From Selenomonadales bacterium 4137-cl (GTDB lineage: Bacteria; Bacillota; Negativicutes; Sporomusales; UBA7701), in the NCBI GenBank assembly GCA_032334055.1, contig JAUOZS010000001.1, positions 1,152,501-1,216,500 on the forward strand: a stretch of 64,000 bases of DNA, written 5' to 3'. The notes under the pieces were generated by a model. It worked only from the letters and a program-made list of their open reading frames with translations, had not been told where the DNA came from and searched no databases. Below, one piece after another: positions 23,952 through 31,642 of the stretch. The translations under genes were made by a program, and so were the position numbers. Within the stretch, counting starts at the first letter, position 1. The number at the start of each line of letters is the position of its first letter.

Positions 23952-24179
23952 GTGGCGAGGATAAGCATGTCGCTGTATGAAGAGGCTGGATTGCCGGTCG
24001 ATGTTCGGGGAGAAAGGTTTTCGTTCGGCGAGGTCGTGTATTTTACGCTGGGAGGATTCGGCACATCCGACATGGTGTGCCTACATCTCAGCCCGGCGCA
24101 GGTGGAGGCGATCGGGCGCGCGGTTGCCGCTTACCAGAAGGGGCCGGCGGGCCGGGTGGAAGCGGGGCGGCGGGAATGA
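23952..24179 (+). CDS. Small phage-like protein
   Basis: A 75-residue protein (MARISMSLYEEAGLPVDVRG, then FSFGEVVYFTLGGFGTSDMVCLHLSPAQVEAIGRAVAAY). GTG 23952 follows GGAGG by 6 bases; a longer reading from ATG 23913 is possible. It overlaps the next gene by 4 bases (ATGA). It is the first gene of the chain controlled from the XRE divergent region. No family is recognised. Confidence 0.55.
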   Translation: MARISMSLYEEAGLPVDVRGERFSFGEVVYFTLGGFGTSDMVCLHLSPAQVEAIGRAVAAYQKGPAGRVEAGRRE

Positions 24180-24358
24180 GGCTGGGAGACTTGCGTCTGA
24201 ATCCGCCGCGGGAGCCGCGTGAGGCGGGGATGTGCAGCGGCTGCGGCGAGGCGATTCTTGCCGATGAGGAACGGTTGGTGTTCGAGAGTGGCAGGATGAT
24301 CCATGCGCACCCGGATTGCAAGCTGCGGTTCGTTGATCGGATGCTGGGGTGCGGATGA
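24176..24358 (+). CDS. Small Cys-containing protein (zinc-finger-like)
   Basis: A 60-residue protein with CSGCGEAIL and HAHPDCKL, which together make a likely CxxC...HxxxC zinc site. The ATG overlaps the preceding stop (ATGA). It is typical of small phage early proteins. Function unknown. Confidence 0.6.
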   Translation: MRLGDLRLNPPREPREAGMCSGCGEAILADEERLVFESGRMIHAHPDCKLRFVDRMLGCG

Positions 24359-24377
24359 GTCGGGAGGAGGGAAAGCG

Positions 24378-24509
24378 GTGAGGCGGTTCGTTTGCCCCGG
24401 CTGCGGCCGGGTATGGTATAGTGCTGCGTTGGCGGACGAGCCTTGTGACGCGTGCGGCGCCAGGCTGCGGGAGGTTGCCGTCGGCACAGGGGAGCGGGAC
24501 GGGGAATGA
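24378..24509 (+). CDS. Small zinc-ribbon protein
   Basis: A 43-residue protein with paired CPGC (residues 6-9) and CDAC motifs, a textbook zinc ribbon. The GTG has GGGAGGAGGG upstream, and the stop overlaps the next start. It belongs to the same chain of tiny genes. Confidence 0.6.
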   Translation: MRRFVCPGCGRVWYSAALADEPCDACGARLREVAVGTGERDGE

Positions 24510-24688
24510 GAGGCGGGAGGCCCTTTCGCGAGGCTTTGCCGGAGGAACGCTGGGCGGCTGCGGGCTTATTCCTGCGCAGTCTGGCGGCGCGACGTCAGTG
24601 CGGTCGCGTTGATACGGGGGCGTTTATCCGTGATTATCGCAGCAGGCGGATGGCGGAGGGGCAGGGGAGGGAGGATAATGATCGCTGA
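24506..24688 (+). CDS. Small basic hypothetical protein
   Basis: A 60-residue Arg-rich protein (MRGGRPFREALPEERWAAAG, then DTGAFIRDYRSRRM). Its ATG overlaps the previous stop, and its end overlaps the next start by 11 bases. It is supported mainly by this packing. Function unknown. Confidence 0.5.
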   Translation: MRGGRPFREALPEERWAAAGLFLRSLAARRQCGRVDTGAFIRDYRSRRMAEGQGREDNDR

Positions 24689-25214
24689 CGACGGGGCGGA
24701 GGAGCTTTTGAGGGCGCTTTTCCAGCAGGCGCGGGATGACCTGGATTCACTCTTTGAGCGGGTGATGCTGTTGAGGAAGGCCTGTGCGCGCGGTTGCCTG
24801 GAGCAGTTTGCGGCGAGTGGCGGTTTGCCGCTGGCGACTGAGGATGAGCGGTCGGCGCTGTGGTGGTATGAGGGCCGCCGCGGGTTGCCCAGGGAGCTGG
24901 CGGCGAAGGTGGCTACGATTGTCCAGTTCCGGCGGTATTGCAGCATTTGTTGCCGACTGGCGGGGAGGGGCGAGGATGGGCGTTTGGTACAGCGATGTCG
25001 AGTTGGAGGAATTGCTGGAGAGTTACCCGGTAATCAAAGCGCAGGCGGCGGTCGAGGCGGAGGAGCTGAAACATCTTTTCCCGAACTGCACGGCCGGTTG
25101 CGACGGGCAGCCCAGAGGCGGGGAGCTGCCGGACGGGACGGGCGCATATGCGGTGAGGAGGGAGGAACGGTCACGGAATACGCGGCGGGCGAAGGCGGTC
25201 GAAATTGCCTGTGA
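24678..25214 (+). CDS. Hypothetical phage-like protein, 3' end uncertain
   Basis: The frame starts MIADDGAEELLRALFQQARDD and is helical and protein-like for about 100 residues (to QFRRYCSICCRLAG). It then becomes Gly/Arg-rich and overlaps the next gene by some 240 bases in another frame. The normal stop may have been lost by a frameshift near 24970. I trust only the first half. Confidence 0.45.
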   Translation: MIADDGAEELLRALFQQARDDLDSLFERVMLLRKACARGCLEQFAASGGLPLATEDERSALWWYEGRRGLPRELAAKVATIVQFRRYCSICCRLAGRGEDGRLVQRCRVGGIAGELPGNQSAGGGRGGGAETSFPELHGRLRRAAQRRGAAGRDGRICGEEGGTVTEYAAGEGGRNCL

Positions 25215-25368
25215 GGCATTGACGGCCCAGGAGCGGGAGCTTGTGCGGCTGATGTATTTCGAACGGTGGGGAAGGCATCATATCAAGCTGCATCTGGGTG
25301 TGCGGCGGTCGCGTCTGTTTTATATCCGCCGCAGCGCGCTCGATAAGCTGGCGGAAATTTTGCTGTAA
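24976..25368 (+). CDS. Phage late-regulator-like HTH protein
   Basis: A 130-residue protein (MGVWYSDVELEELLESYPVI). The C-terminal half has ACEALTAQERELVRLMYFER and a helix-turn-helix ending in RRSRLFYIRRSALDKLAEIL, similar to sigma-region-4-like late activators of the RinA/ArpU type. It is last in the gene chain that starts after the XRE repressor, the position where phages of Firmicutes keep this regulator. Assignment is by pattern only. Confidence 0.6.
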   Translation: MGVWYSDVELEELLESYPVIKAQAAVEAEELKHLFPNCTAGCDGQPRGGELPDGTGAYAVRREERSRNTRRAKAVEIACEALTAQERELVRLMYFERWGRHHIKLHLGVRRSRLFYIRRSALDKLAEILL

Positions 25369-25392
25369 GCGTGGCTGGGACGGACGGCCTCT

Positions 25393-25463
25393 TGACAGAT
25401 GCCGCCGGCGGGTTATAGACTGGTTTCGAACCGGGCCCACGCCTGAGGCGTGGGGCCCGGTTG
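25393..25463 (+). promoter_or_regulatory. Promoter followed by a large GC hairpin upstream of the EamA gene
   Basis: TTGACA and TATAGA are separated by 16 bases (25393-25420). About 10 bases later the leader can fold into a stem of about 15 bp, AACCGGGCCCACGCC with GGCGTGGGGCCCGGTT (one bulge), closed by TGAG. There is no T-tract, so it looks more like a transcript-stabilising or attenuating structure than a terminator. Confidence 0.55.
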
Positions 25464-25496
25464 CTTGGTGGCCGGGAGGCGGACGGAGGGGATGGC

Positions 25497-26369
25497 ATGG
25501 GCCGGTGGGCTTGTTGGCTGATCGCGGCGGCGGCGATGCTGTGGGGTATTATCGCGGTGTTCGTCAAGGGACTGGCCGCTTACGGTTTTTCGCCCATCCA
25601 GGTGGTGGCGGTGCGGGTGGCGGTCAGCGCCGTCGGCCTTGTCGCTTATACGGCGGCGGCGGACAGGAAGGCGTTGGTTGTCAGGCCCGCGGACGGAGGC
25701 TATTTTATCGGTACAGGCATAGTTAGTATTATTTTTTTTAACTGGTGTTATTTTACGGCCATTGAGACGACTTCGGTCGGGGTGGCGGCCGTTCTTCTTT
25801 ATACTGCGCCGGCGTTTGTGGCCGTTTTGTCGCGGGTGGTGTTCGGGGAGAGGATAACGGGCCGGAAGGCGGCGGCGGTGGCGGTCACTTTCGTGGGCTG
25901 CGCGCTGGTGGCGGGGCTGTTGCCCGGTTTTTCGGGCGCGGTGCGGCCGCTGGGCTTGCTCGCCGGGCTGGGGGCGGGGCTGGGGTACGCTTTGTATAGT
26001 ATTTTCGGCAAGCTCGCGCTGAAGAGGTATGGGGCGCTGACGGTAACCACCTATACTTTCGTGTTCGCGGCGGCGGCGATCCTGCCGTTCAGTGGGCTAT
26101 GGGACCAACGGGCGCTGTTCGCGGCCTGGCAGGTTTGGTGGTATGGCGCCGGGCTGGGGGTGGTTTCGACGGTGCTGGCTTATTTGCTGTATACTGTCGG
26201 CCTGAAGTATGTCGAGCCCGGCCGAGCGGCGGTGACGGCGACGCTCGAACCGCTGGTCGCGGCGGCGCTGGGGGCGGCTGTGTTCGGCGAGGCGCTGACA
26301 GGCTGGCAACTGGCGGGTATGGCGCTAGTGATCGCGGCGGTGGCAGGGGTGCAGGAGCGGGCGGGTTGA
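25497..26369 (+). CDS. EamA/DMT-family transporter
   Basis: A 290-residue transporter with ten helices. It shows WLIAAAAMLWGIIAVFVKGL in repeat 1 and ATLEPLVAAALGAAVFGEAL in repeat 2. ATG 25497 has GGAGGG 6 bases upstream. It is the third EamA paralogue in this window, and the three differ substantially in sequence. Substrate unknown. Confidence 0.88.
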   Translation: MGRWACWLIAAAAMLWGIIAVFVKGLAAYGFSPIQVVAVRVAVSAVGLVAYTAAADRKALVVRPADGGYFIGTGIVSIIFFNWCYFTAIETTSVGVAAVLLYTAPAFVAVLSRVVFGERITGRKAAAVAVTFVGCALVAGLLPGFSGAVRPLGLLAGLGAGLGYALYSIFGKLALKRYGALTVTTYTFVFAAAAILPFSGLWDQRALFAAWQVWWYGAGLGVVSTVLAYLLYTVGLKYVEPGRAAVTATLEPLVAAALGAAVFGEALTGWQLAGMALVIAAVAGVQERAG

Positions 26370-26411
26370 ACTCCGGCTGCTTATGATATGATATGAGGGA
26401 ACGAGCAATAC

Positions 26412-26446
26412 AAAAGGATCGCGGCCGGAAGGCCGCGATCCTTTTT
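26412..26446. terminator. Bidirectional terminator
   Basis: The 15-bp stem AAAAGGATCGCGGCC / GGCCGCGATCCTTTT with a GGAA loop lies between the convergent EamA and XRE-cupin genes. Confidence 0.9.
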
Positions 26447-26451
26447 GGGGT

Positions 26452-27045
26452 TTAGGTGCAGCGGTTTGGTTTGGCGGGCGGGACGTCGCCATTTTGACCG
26501 TAGTAGATGGTGTTGAGAAAGCGCACCGGCCTGTCGGACAGGTTGCGGTAGAAGTGGGGCTTGTCGGCGTGGGTGTGGAGGGCGTCGCCGGTTCCGAGCC
26601 GGTAGGCGTCGCCGCCGATGGTTATTTCGATCGCGCCTTCAATGACGAAGATATATTCTTCGGTGTGGGTGGCGTGCGGGTCGGAGGCGTGGGAGGCGCT
26701 GGGTTCGAGGGTTACGAGGCATATCTCGAAGTGGTGGCCCTGCTCGAAAGGGAAGAGGGGGATGATTTTGAGGCCGGCGGCATCATCGATCATGGGGGGG
26801 ATGTCGGCAGAGCGGACAACTACGACCGGAGGGCGTTTTTCGGTAATCAGTTCGCTGAAGGCAATTTTGAGGCCGAGGGCAATTTTCCACAAGGTGGCTA
26901 CGGTGGGGTTGGATTCGCCGCGTTCTATTTGGCTGACCATGGCCTTGCTGACTCCCGAAAGCTCAGAGACCTTTTCGAGACTGAGGCCGCGCTGTTTGCG
27001 GATTTCCGCCAGGTTGGCGCCGATGACGGCGGAGAGGTTTTCCAT
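26452..27045 (-). CDS. XRE-cupin transcriptional regulator
   Basis: A 197-residue regulator. The N-terminal HTH_3 domain has LAEIRKQRGLSLEKVSELSG and SKAMVSQIERGESNPTVATL. A C-terminal cupin_2 sensor follows (HTEEYIFVIEGAIEITIGG, then LHTHADKPHFYRN). Proteins of this type often control amino-acid or polyamine genes. A 22-bp palindrome in its upstream region suggests autoregulation. Confidence 0.9.
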   Translation of the reverse strand: MENLSAVIGANLAEIRKQRGLSLEKVSELSGVSKAMVSQIERGESNPTVATLWKIALGLKIAFSELITEKRPPVVVVRSADIPPMIDDAAGLKIIPLFPFEQGHHFEICLVTLEPSASHASDPHATHTEEYIFVIEGAIEITIGGDAYRLGTGDALHTHADKPHFYRNLSDRPVRFLNTIYYGQNGDVPPAKPNRCT

Positions 27046-27079
27046 GGGCGTCTCCTCCAGAGTCGTATGTTATATTGTA

Positions 27080-27101
27080 CATATGTTTACGATAACATAT
27101 G
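27080..27101. promoter_or_regulatory. Operator of the XRE-cupin regulator
   Basis: CATATGTT and AACATATG form 8-bp perfect inverted arms around TACGAT, 34 bases upstream of the regulator start. Confidence 0.68.
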
Positions 27102-27165
27102 TGGGAGGCGTTGACAAGGAGGCGTTTTGCCGGCTTGCATCCGGGGCGGGGGCGAGCTGGTGGTG

Positions 27166-27211
27166 CTTATAAAAGGAACGGCGGCCGAAGAGCCGTCGTT
27201 CCTTTTATAAG
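27166..27211. terminator. Long bidirectional terminator
   Basis: A 20-bp stem (CTTATAAAAGGAACGGCGGC with a complement containing one G-U pair) around a 6-base loop. It directly follows the exported Lys-rich protein gene on the minus strand. Confidence 0.85.
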
Positions 27212-27217
27212 GTCGTG

Positions 27218-27766
27218 TTATTTGTTCTTACCGTTGTTTTTGCCCGGTTTGCCAGGCTTGTTGTTTTTGTCGTCATTGTCGGCCTTTTTGTGATTGCCTG
27301 GCTTGTCTTCTTCTTCGATGTCGAAGCCGACCTTGATCTTGAGTTCGTCGGCGTCTTTGTTGAAATTGCCGTCGCGGAGGATCATGTCTGACTTGGCGGC
27401 TGCGCTGCGCAGTTTGACCCCGAGGGTCTTGGCGATTTTTCCCCAGCCCATTTTTTCGTCGAAACGAAGGTGGAGAATGTGGCTGACCGGATAACCGGAT
27501 GCGTGAGCGAGGCTGTAGGCGAGGGCGATTTCACCGTGGCCCATGCTGCGGGTTGTTTTGAGATCATTGATTTCGTATACTGTAACTGGGATATCAAGGA
27601 TACGGAAGATGAGGTTGGCCAAGGAGGCTTCGGGCGAGTTCTCGATGACGACGATGCCTGCGGCTTGAGCAACGGTGGCGGTTCCGGGGACGCCAGCGAC
27701 AAGGGCGAGGAAGGCGAAGAGCATGAGCAGGGTGAGGATTTTTGTGTGGCGCAGCAGGGGAAACAC
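27218..27766 (-). CDS. Exported protein with Lys/Asn/Gly-rich tail
   Basis: A 182-residue protein with a signal peptide (LTLLMLFAFLALVAGVPGTATVAQA). A folded middle part follows (VYEINDLKTTRSMGHGEIAL and MGWGKIAKTLGVKL). The last 35 residues are low-complexity, almost only K, N, D, G and P. The MGWG-IA-LG segment occurs in uncharacterised exported proteins of anaerobes. Function unknown. The hydrophilic tail may bind wall or surface polymers. Confidence 0.65.
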   Translation of the reverse strand: MFPLLRHTKILTLLMLFAFLALVAGVPGTATVAQAAGIVVIENSPEASLANLIFRILDIPVTVYEINDLKTTRSMGHGEIALAYSLAHASGYPVSHILHLRFDEKMGWGKIAKTLGVKLRSAAAKSDMILRDGNFNKDADELKIKVGFDIEEEDKPGNHKKADNDDKNNKPGKPGKNNGKNK

Positions 27767-27829
27767 CTCTCTTCCGAAGTTTGGTGGCCGGCATAAGCCA
27801 AGCCTGTCTTGGCATTAGCGTACCATTCC

Positions 27830-27845
27830 TTGACTGGCTAATCAA
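27830..27845. promoter_or_regulatory. Palindromic site TTGACTGGCTAATCAA
   Basis: An imperfect inverted repeat sharing TGACTGGYTARTCA with a second copy about 97 bp to the right. Both lie in the 260-bp gap upstream of the flavin reductase gene. Confidence 0.5.
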
Positions 27846-27927
27846 ATTCTGGCTGGGAGAGAAAAACGGGTAAGAAGAAGTGAAAAAGGGCGACAGGCGT
27901 GACTGAGGCAGGTAAAAAGGATAAATA

Positions 27928-27941
27928 TGACTGGTTAGTCA
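27928..27941. promoter_or_regulatory. Palindromic site TGACTGGTTAGTCA
   Basis: The arms TGACT / AGTCA surround GGTT. It matches the site at 27830-27845 and is about 90 bases before the flavin reductase start. No regulator gene lies beside it. Confidence 0.5.
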
Positions 27942-28029
27942 GCGGTTGGCGGGTAAGGCGCGGGAGGGAGGCGGAGGCGCGGGGCGGTGTAATTGAGCGA
28001 TAGGTATAAAAACGAGGAGGTAAAGGAAA

Positions 28030-28602
28030 ATGGCAAAGAAGAAGCTGGGCAATAGGCCGTTCCTGTATCCCTACCCGGTGGTGCTGGTGGGGACGGAGGT
28101 GGATGGCAAGGCGAATTTCCTGACGATCGCCTTCTGCGGGATCGTGAACATGAACCCGGGCATGCTGGCCATCGGCATAAACCGGGCCCACCATAGCACC
28201 AAGGGGCTGCTGGCCAACAAGGCGTTCAGCGTGAATATCCCGTCCGAGGCGATGCTGGCGGCTGCGGATTATGCGGGTATGGTGTCGGGGAGCAAGGTGG
28301 ACAAGAGCGGGCTGTTCGAGGTGTTCCGCGGCGAGGTGGCCGGGGCGCCGATGATAAAGGAGTGCCCGCTGAGCATGGAGTGCAAGGTGCGGGAGGTGCT
28401 GGACCTGGGCGGCAATGATTATGTCGTAGTCGCCGAGATCGTCGAGACGCATGCCGGCGAGGAGTATCTGACTGACGGGATGCCGGACGTGACGAAGATG
28501 AAGCCGGTGGTGTTTTCGATGTTCGACAACCGCTATTGGGGCATCGGCGAGTTCCTCGGCAAGGGCTGGAGCTTGGGGAAGGATTATAAGCCGAAGGCAT
28601 AG
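28030..28602 (+). CDS. Flavin reductase-like (flavoredoxin-type) FMN-binding protein
   Basis: A 190-residue split-barrel flavoprotein. The N-terminal YPYPVVLVGTEVDGKANFLT and the FMN-binding segment HSTKGLLANKAFSVNIPSE are typical of flavoredoxin and related low-molecular-weight electron carriers of anaerobes. A GAGGTAAAGG-type site precedes the ATG. It stands alone with its own terminator. Confidence 0.88.
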   Translation: MAKKKLGNRPFLYPYPVVLVGTEVDGKANFLTIAFCGIVNMNPGMLAIGINRAHHSTKGLLANKAFSVNIPSEAMLAAADYAGMVSGSKVDKSGLFEVFRGEVAGAPMIKECPLSMECKVREVLDLGGNDYVVVAEIVETHAGEEYLTDGMPDVTKMKPVVFSMFDNRYWGIGEFLGKGWSLGKDYKPKA

Positions 28603-28615
28603 GGGAAAGTAAAGG

Positions 28616-28642
28616 AAAGCCGCCCGCAAGGGCGGCTTTTCG
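28616..28642 (+). terminator. Rho-independent terminator
   Basis: The stem AAAGCCGCCC / GGGCGGCTTT with a GCAA loop and trailing T lies 14 bases after the flavin reductase stop. Confidence 0.88.
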
Positions 28643-28674
28643 GTATTGTTGGGGCTGTTTCAAAAGAACGCGCA

Positions 28675-28853
28675 GGCCCGTTCAGTAGTGCCCGGATGCA
28701 AGGCGCACCGGAGGATGGCGCCACCGTTTCCTCCGCGACAATGTTTATATATGTGGTTTGCACAGGATCGTTTAACAGTATCGCGCGTACACGAACGTAC
28801 GCTGAGGATGGCAGACGAGGAGCAACGCCGCAGAGGGGCTCTTATGGGCGGCC
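28675..28853 (+). repeat. MITE-like palindromic repeat, copy 2 (enlarged)
   Basis: It begins GGCCCGTTCAGTAGTGCCC followed by GGATGCAAGGCGCACCGG. Near the other end it has GAGGAGCAACGCCGCAGA, both shared with copies 3 and 4. About 50 extra bases sit in the middle (28731-28790), so this copy is diverged or carries an insertion. It lies just downstream of the asparaginase stop. Confidence 0.7.
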
Positions 28854-28871
28854 TCTTTGTTTTGCCTGAAA

Positions 28872-29864
28872 TCAATACTCAAAGAACATGCGCTGGATTT
28901 GGGCCGGATCACTCGTCCTCGTGAGCGCGAGCATGAGGAGGACGCGGGCTTTCTGGGGGTTTAGGGTGTCGGCGGCGATGAAGCCGCAGTCGTCGTCGCA
29001 AATGGCGCTGTTGCGGGTGACGATGCCGCTGGAGACGCGGGTGCTGCGGACGACGACGGTGCCGCGGCGGGCGAGGTCGGTGAGGTTTTGGCGGGTGGCG
29101 GCGGACATGCCGCCGTTGCCGACGCCGGCGACGATGATGCCTTTGGCGCCGGCGGCCACAGCCGCGTCGGCCAAGGAGGAGTCGTTGCCGACATAGGTGT
29201 AGATGATTTCGACTTTGGGCAGGGCGACGAGGCCGGCGACGTCAAATTCGGCGGCGAAGGTGTGTTTGCGGGCCGGCCGGCGGTAGAAGTAGGGTTTGCC
29301 GGCCTGGATGTAGCCGAGGTAGCCCAGTTCGGGGGCTTTGAAGGCGTCCTGGAGGGCGGTGTTGGTTTTGGTGACGTCGCGGCTGCAGTTGATGGTGTCG
29401 TTGAGGGCGACGAGGACGCCGCAGCCGGCGGCGGCATCGTCGGCGGCGAGGGCGACGGCGTCGTAAAGGTTCATGGGGCCGTCGGTGCTGATGACGTTGG
29501 CGGGGCGGAGCGCGCCGACCATGACGACGGGTTTGGCGCTTTTGACGGTCAGGTTGAGGAAGTAGGCGGTTTCTTCCATGGTGTCGGTGCCGTGGGTGAC
29601 GACGATGCCGTCGACGGCCGGCGAGGCGAGGAGGGTGTTTATGCGCGCGGCGAGGGCGAGCCAGACGGCGTGGGTCATGTCGGCGCTGTCGACCTGGGCG
29701 AGCTGCTCGCCGGTGACGGAGGCGATGTCCTGGAGGGCGGGGACTTCGGCGATGAGGGCGTCTATGGGAAGGAGGGCGGACTGGTAGCAGGCCGTGTCGG
29801 TGCTGGAGGCGGCTTTGCCGGCAATCGTTCCGCCGGTGGCGAGGATGACGATGTTCTTTTTCAA
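28872..29864 (-). CDS. L-asparaginase (type II-like, no signal peptide)
   Basis: A 330-residue enzyme that hydrolyses asparagine to aspartate and ammonia. Both active-site segments are present: TGGTIAG with Thr13 and THGTDTMEETAYFL with Thr93-Asp94. The GGMSAATRQNL region near the C-terminus also fits. The chain begins MKKNIVILATGG with no leader, so it should be cytoplasmic. It is flanked on both sides by copies of the palindromic repeat and stands alone. Confidence 0.93.
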   Translation of the reverse strand: MKKNIVILATGGTIAGKAASSTDTACYQSALLPIDALIAEVPALQDIASVTGEQLAQVDSADMTHAVWLALAARINTLLASPAVDGIVVTHGTDTMEETAYFLNLTVKSAKPVVMVGALRPANVISTDGPMNLYDAVALAADDAAAGCGVLVALNDTINCSRDVTKTNTALQDAFKAPELGYLGYIQAGKPYFYRRPARKHTFAAEFDVAGLVALPKVEIIYTYVGNDSSLADAAVAAGAKGIIVAGVGNGGMSAATRQNLTDLARRGTVVVRSTRVSSGIVTRNSAICDDDCGFIAADTLNPQKARVLLMLALTRTSDPAQIQRMFFEY

Positions 29865-29940
29865 GCGGATACCTCCGAAACGGGTTTGTTGGTATGACTA
29901 TTATAGCATAAAGAAAGCACAAAGAATTGTACAAAGGAAA

Positions 29941-30083
29941 GGCCGTTCAGAAGTGCCCAGATGCAAGGCGGACCGAGCATGCGAGCGGAGGCGTACTTTT
30001 GGCGTACGCCGAGCGAACACGCGCAGGGCCAACACAGCAGATGGGTGCTTATCAACGGCTGAAACCGGGGCTTATTAACGGCC
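29941..30083 (+). repeat. MITE-like palindromic repeat, copy 3
   Basis: A 143-bp element bounded by GGCCGTT and AACGGCC. It contains CAGATGCAAGGCGGACCG, an internal hairpin (GGCGTAC / GTACGCC) and CAGCAGATGGGTGCTTATC. The core of about 120 bp matches copy 1 on the opposite strand. It lies between asparaginase and the Cys-rich protein gene. Confidence 0.78.
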
Positions 30084-30090
30084 GAAATCG

Positions 30091-30369
30091 CTAGGAGGGG
30101 GTGCAGGGGCGCGGCACACACCCCGGCGGCACCGTTGGCAGGCAGGTGACGGAGGGCAGGCAGGTGGTGGGGTAGAAGAGGGTTCCCGGCGCGCACACGC
30201 CTTCGGTTACCGGGCGGCACGCATGGTCGGCGCAGGGCCGGCAGCCCGGGCACATCGGCCGGCAGGTGACGAAGGGGAAGCCGACGGGGAGGGCCTGGGT
30301 GGGCGGCCTGGAGGAATGGTCCCAGTCGATGATGGCGGGGGGCTTCTTTTTACGGCGGCGTTTGGCCAT
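30091..30369 (-). CDS. Cys/Pro-rich small protein, possibly spore-coat related
   Basis: A 92-residue protein starting MAKRRRKKKPPAIIDWDHSS. The second half has ten Cys and many Pro in repeats such as CPGCRPC, ACRPVTEGVC and TCLPSVTCLP. An AGGAGG site precedes the ATG. Cysteine-rich, basic, small proteins of this kind are common in spore outer layers, but this is composition-based only. It ends next to repeat copy 3. Confidence 0.6.
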   Translation of the reverse strand: MAKRRRKKKPPAIIDWDHSSRPPTQALPVGFPFVTCRPMCPGCRPCADHACRPVTEGVCAPGTLFYPTTCLPSVTCLPTVPPGCVPRPCTPS

Positions 30370-30534
30370 GGCGATTACCTCCTGATTGAAGTGTTATCTG
30401 TTAACATTTTATGGAGCATTGGCGCGGCGTGTTCCTCGCCGACAGGCAAACCGTGAAATGCGGCGGGGCAGAAAGGGTTTATGCCGGGCAGCGCCGAAAG
30501 AAAAAAAGTAATAAGGACAAGGAGATGGTGCAAG

Positions 30535-31623
30535 ATGATTCGCGCAGCGATTTTGGAGAAACCGCTTTCCCCGCTGGTGATCCGGGAGTTGCCGGAGCCT
30601 GAACTGGAGCAGGGGGCGGCGTGGCTGGAGACGATTTACAGCGAGGTGTGCGGCACCGACGTTCACCTGTATCACGGCCGCCTGGCGGGGGTGCCGTATC
30701 CGATAATCCCCGGCCACATCAATGTGGGGCGGATGGGGAGGATGAACGGCGAGGTCCGCGATGTGGACGGTAATGTGCTGCGGGAAGGGGATGTGGTGAC
30801 GTTCCTGGATGTGCACGAGACGTGCCACGATTGCTGGTATTGCCTGGTGGCGAAGACGTCGACCCGTTGCCCGAAGCGCAAGGTGTATGGCATAACTTAC
30901 GGTCTGGAAGACGGAATTCTGGGCGGTTGGAGCAATAAGATTTATCTGAAGCCGGGGGTTAAGATCGTAAAGCTGCCGGCCGGTCTCGATCCGGCGGTGT
31001 TCATCGGCGGCGGCTGCGGCTTGCCGACCGCTTTCCACGCGGTGGAGCAGGCGGGTATCAAGTTGGGCGATACGGTTGTCGTCCAGGGCAGCGGCCCGGT
31101 AGGGCTGAACGCCGCGATTCTGTCACAGCTTGTGGGGGCGATCAGGGTCATCGTGGTCGGCGGCCCGGCGCTCAGGCTCGAACTGGCGCGCGAGTTCGGC
31201 GTCGATGACGTTATCAATATAGAAGCGACGAAGGCCGAGGAGCGCGTGAAGGCTGTGCGGGAGCTTACCGGCGGCCGGGGCGCGGATGTCGTCATCGAGG
31301 CGACGGGGGCGCCGGGAGCGGTCGCCGAGGGGATGGCGATGGCCCGCGATGCCGGGACGTATGTGGTGGCCGGGCAGTATACCGACAACGGCGACGTGAC
31401 GGTGAACCCGCACTGGCTGCTGAATAAAAAGCATCTGACGGTGAAGGGGATCTGGGGAATCGACCTCAGCCATTTCTACCGTTCGATTCTGGTGATGGGG
31501 AAATACCGCGGGCGGTTCGCGTGGGAGAAGATGGTTTCCCGCCATTACGGCCTGGCGGAAGCGAATAAGGCGATCGACGATGTCGAGCATTGCCGGGTGA
31601 TGAAGGCGGTCATAAAGCCGTAG
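30535..31623 (+). CDS. Zinc-dependent medium-chain alcohol dehydrogenase
   Basis: A 362-residue MDR oxidoreductase. The catalytic zinc ligands are in CGTDVHLYHG, and GH in IIPGHINVG. The structural zinc loop is CHDCWYCLVAKTSTRC. The cofactor-binding Rossmann motif is VVQGSGPVGLNAAI. I start at ATG 30535 (MIRAAILEKP), as the upstream extension is Lys/Arg-rich and unlike the family. It is followed 19 bases later by a GNAT gene. Substrate unknown. Confidence 0.88.
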   Translation: MIRAAILEKPLSPLVIRELPEPELEQGAAWLETIYSEVCGTDVHLYHGRLAGVPYPIIPGHINVGRMGRMNGEVRDVDGNVLREGDVVTFLDVHETCHDCWYCLVAKTSTRCPKRKVYGITYGLEDGILGGWSNKIYLKPGVKIVKLPAGLDPAVFIGGGCGLPTAFHAVEQAGIKLGDTVVVQGSGPVGLNAAILSQLVGAIRVIVVGGPALRLELAREFGVDDVINIEATKAEERVKAVRELTGGRGADVVIEATGAPGAVAEGMAMARDAGTYVVAGQYTDNGDVTVNPHWLLNKKHLTVKGIWGIDLSHFYRSILVMGKYRGRFAWEKMVSRHYGLAEANKAIDDVEHCRVMKAVIKP

Positions 31624-31642
31624 GATTCAAGGAGGCCGGACG

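Noticed and set aside
28872..30083. Asparaginase as the cargo of a composite transposon because repeats flank it.
   Set aside because: The repeats are non-coding, differ in length and internal sequence, and no target duplication is seen.
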